A DNA stretch of 64,000 bases from JAJXWB01 sp965246795 (lineage in GTDB: Bacteria > Pseudomonadota > Alphaproteobacteria > Rhizobiales > Beijerinckiaceae). Numbering within the stretch: position 1 is the stretch's first letter; every line of letters starts with the position of its first letter. Both the position numbers and the translations under genes were made by a program. The stretch is taken from the NCBI GenBank assembly GCA_965246795.1, contig CBDFFN010000007.1:62001-126000 (forward strand), read 5' to 3'. The notes under the pieces were generated by a model. That model was given only the letters and a program-made list of their open reading frames with translations. It was not told the origin of the DNA and made no database searches. Positions 63,331-64,000 of this stretch are shown here, one piece after another.

Positions 63331-64000
63331 CTAAAACAGCGTTTCTTGTTCACGGACCACGCCTTCGCGCGGTTCGGTCTTCACACCGCGGCGGCGTAAC
63401 TCGGTCTGCGCGCTGAAACGCACGTCGATGTCGCGCTCGATCGCGAGGGCGTGCAACACCTCAACGTCCACATCTGCCCACGGCCGTCCGCGGGCCGGTC
63501 CGGATGGTACACGCGGCAGCAGACCGGGTTCGCGGCTCCACGCGATAAGTTGCTCGAGCGAGCTTTCGTTGAGCATGTCGCGCAAGTGATGCGCGGTGAC
63601 ATAGGCATCCGGCGCTGCACGATGCGCCGGCAACCCCGTGTCATGCACGAGACCCTCCGGCATGCGAAGATAGCGCAGCATCTGATTGGAAAAGCGCTGG
63701 AGGTGAGGCCATAGGCGCAGCGCGCATTTCCATGTGCAGATCCAATCGGCCCCGCCGGTCATCGCGGGTCGACAATAACGTTGCTCGAATGCGGCGCGAT
63801 GCGCGGCCAGCGCCGCGACATCCCCCTCCGGTCGCAATACGGATGCGGCGATCTCTCTCCAGAATGGCGCGCCGGCGACATGCGCATCGAGGATGTGATG
63901 CACGGCGATCGTGTCGGGCGACATGGGACGCCCTGGATTTACGAGACGGGCGCCGGGTTCGCCATCGAGATGCCAACGACCATCGGCAAGGCGGCGTACG
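63331..64000 (-). CDS. DnaQ-like 3'-5' exonuclease, 5'-truncated
   Basis: The frame runs off the window end on the minus strand (open to base 64000), so the N-terminus with the first catalytic Asp-x-Glu lies outside. The visible 223 or so codons begin with ADGRWHLDGEPGARLVNPGRP, then MSPDTIAVHHI (the usual PxxIxxHHI turn of ExoX/PolC-type DEDDh exonucleases). It continues through WKCALRLWPHLQRFSNQMLRYL to GLPAHRAAPDAYVTAHHLRDML, with the His and Asp of motif III (HRAAPDA). The C-terminus has a helical extension. A proofreading or repair exonuclease of unknown partner. Confidence 0.85.
   Translation of the reverse strand, partial: VRRLADGRWHLDGEPGARLVNPGRPMSPDTIAVHHILDAHVAGAPFWREIAASVLRPEGDVAALAAHRAAFEQRYCRPAMTGGADWICTWKCALRLWPHLQRFSNQMLRYLRMPEGLVHDTGLPAHRAAPDAYVTAHHLRDMLNESSLEQLIAWSREPGLLPRVPSGPARGRPWADVDVEVLHALAIERDIDVRFSAQTELRRRGVKTEPREGVVREQETLF

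Overview
The window is GC-rich, densely packed bacterial chromosome, most likely from an alphaproteobacterium of the order Hyphomicrobiales (Rhizobiales). Pointers to this are a hopanoid locus (shc, hpnG, hpnH, hpnN), separate petA/petB/petC genes for an alphaproteobacterial-type bc1 complex, three enzymes of the ethylmalonyl-CoA pathway (Ecm/MeaA, Ccr and a long-form Mcd), a DUF992 protein, hpf-ptsN, and two intergenic inverted repeats of the kind scattered through such genomes. I cannot fix the genus. I see no rRNA, tRNA, CRISPR array, prophage, transposase or integrase, so this reads as core chromosome rather than an island.

Layout. 1-3.3 kb: end of a LIV-type ABC importer whose permease and first ATPase are one polypeptide, then a second ATPase and a binding protein. 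3.5-4.6 kb: hpf and ptsN. 4.7-10.1 kb (minus strand): RND efflux adaptor and pump followed by glucokinase. 10.3-12.8 kb: trehalose synthesis (otsB, otsA). 12.8-20.1 kb: DUF2147 protein, hopanoid transporter HpnN, then divergently HpnH, convergent with HpnG and squalene-hopene cyclase. 20.1-22.8 kb: cytochrome bc1, lying directly upstream of shc-hpnG on the same strand. 23-25.4 kb: trmL-hemF, a lone receiver protein and a GtrA protein. 25.5-31.4 kb: carB, greA, an ELM1-like protein and trxB. 31.4-33.3 kb: an adaptive-response pair (Ada plus a 2-oxoglutarate oxygenase) with a candidate Ada box and a strong terminator. 33.3-38.5 kb: DUF992 protein, aspartate aminotransferase, a small membrane protein and a DUF1800/DUF1501 pair. 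38.6-41.1 kb: a sulfonate/nitrate-type ABC importer. 41.2-47.9 kb: a repeat, carA, a GatB/YqeY protein, a small Tat-signal protein with an Arg/aromatic tail, a histidine phosphatase, an SDR, an unknown protein, UppP and a FecR-domain protein with a basic tail. 47.9-60.2 kb: ecm, Mn catalase, an orphan binding protein, a ferric-reductase-like membrane protein paired with a Tat-exported intradiol-fold protein, ccr, rmuC, a YihY protein, an EamA transporter and mcd. 60.2-64 kb: a second repeat, pxpB-pxpC, a nitronate monooxygenase and a truncated DnaQ-like exonuclease.

Working together. Ccr (crotonyl-CoA to ethylmalonyl-CoA), Ecm (ethylmalonyl-CoA to methylsuccinyl-CoA) and Mcd (methylsuccinyl-CoA to mesaconyl-CoA) are consecutive or near-consecutive steps of one C2-assimilation pathway spread over about 12 kb. 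Shc, HpnG, HpnH and HpnN cover squalene cyclisation, the two extended-hopanoid side-chain steps and hopanoid trafficking. carA and carB are split about 12 kb apart on opposite strands.

No single gene set here stands out as a wholly new system. The leads I rate highest are the petABC-shc-hpnG arrangement, the Ada-box/ada/2OG-oxygenase unit, the intradiol-fold protein that lacks the expected Tyr ligands, and the small exported Arg/aromatic protein. All calls come from reading the sequence; no database search was run.
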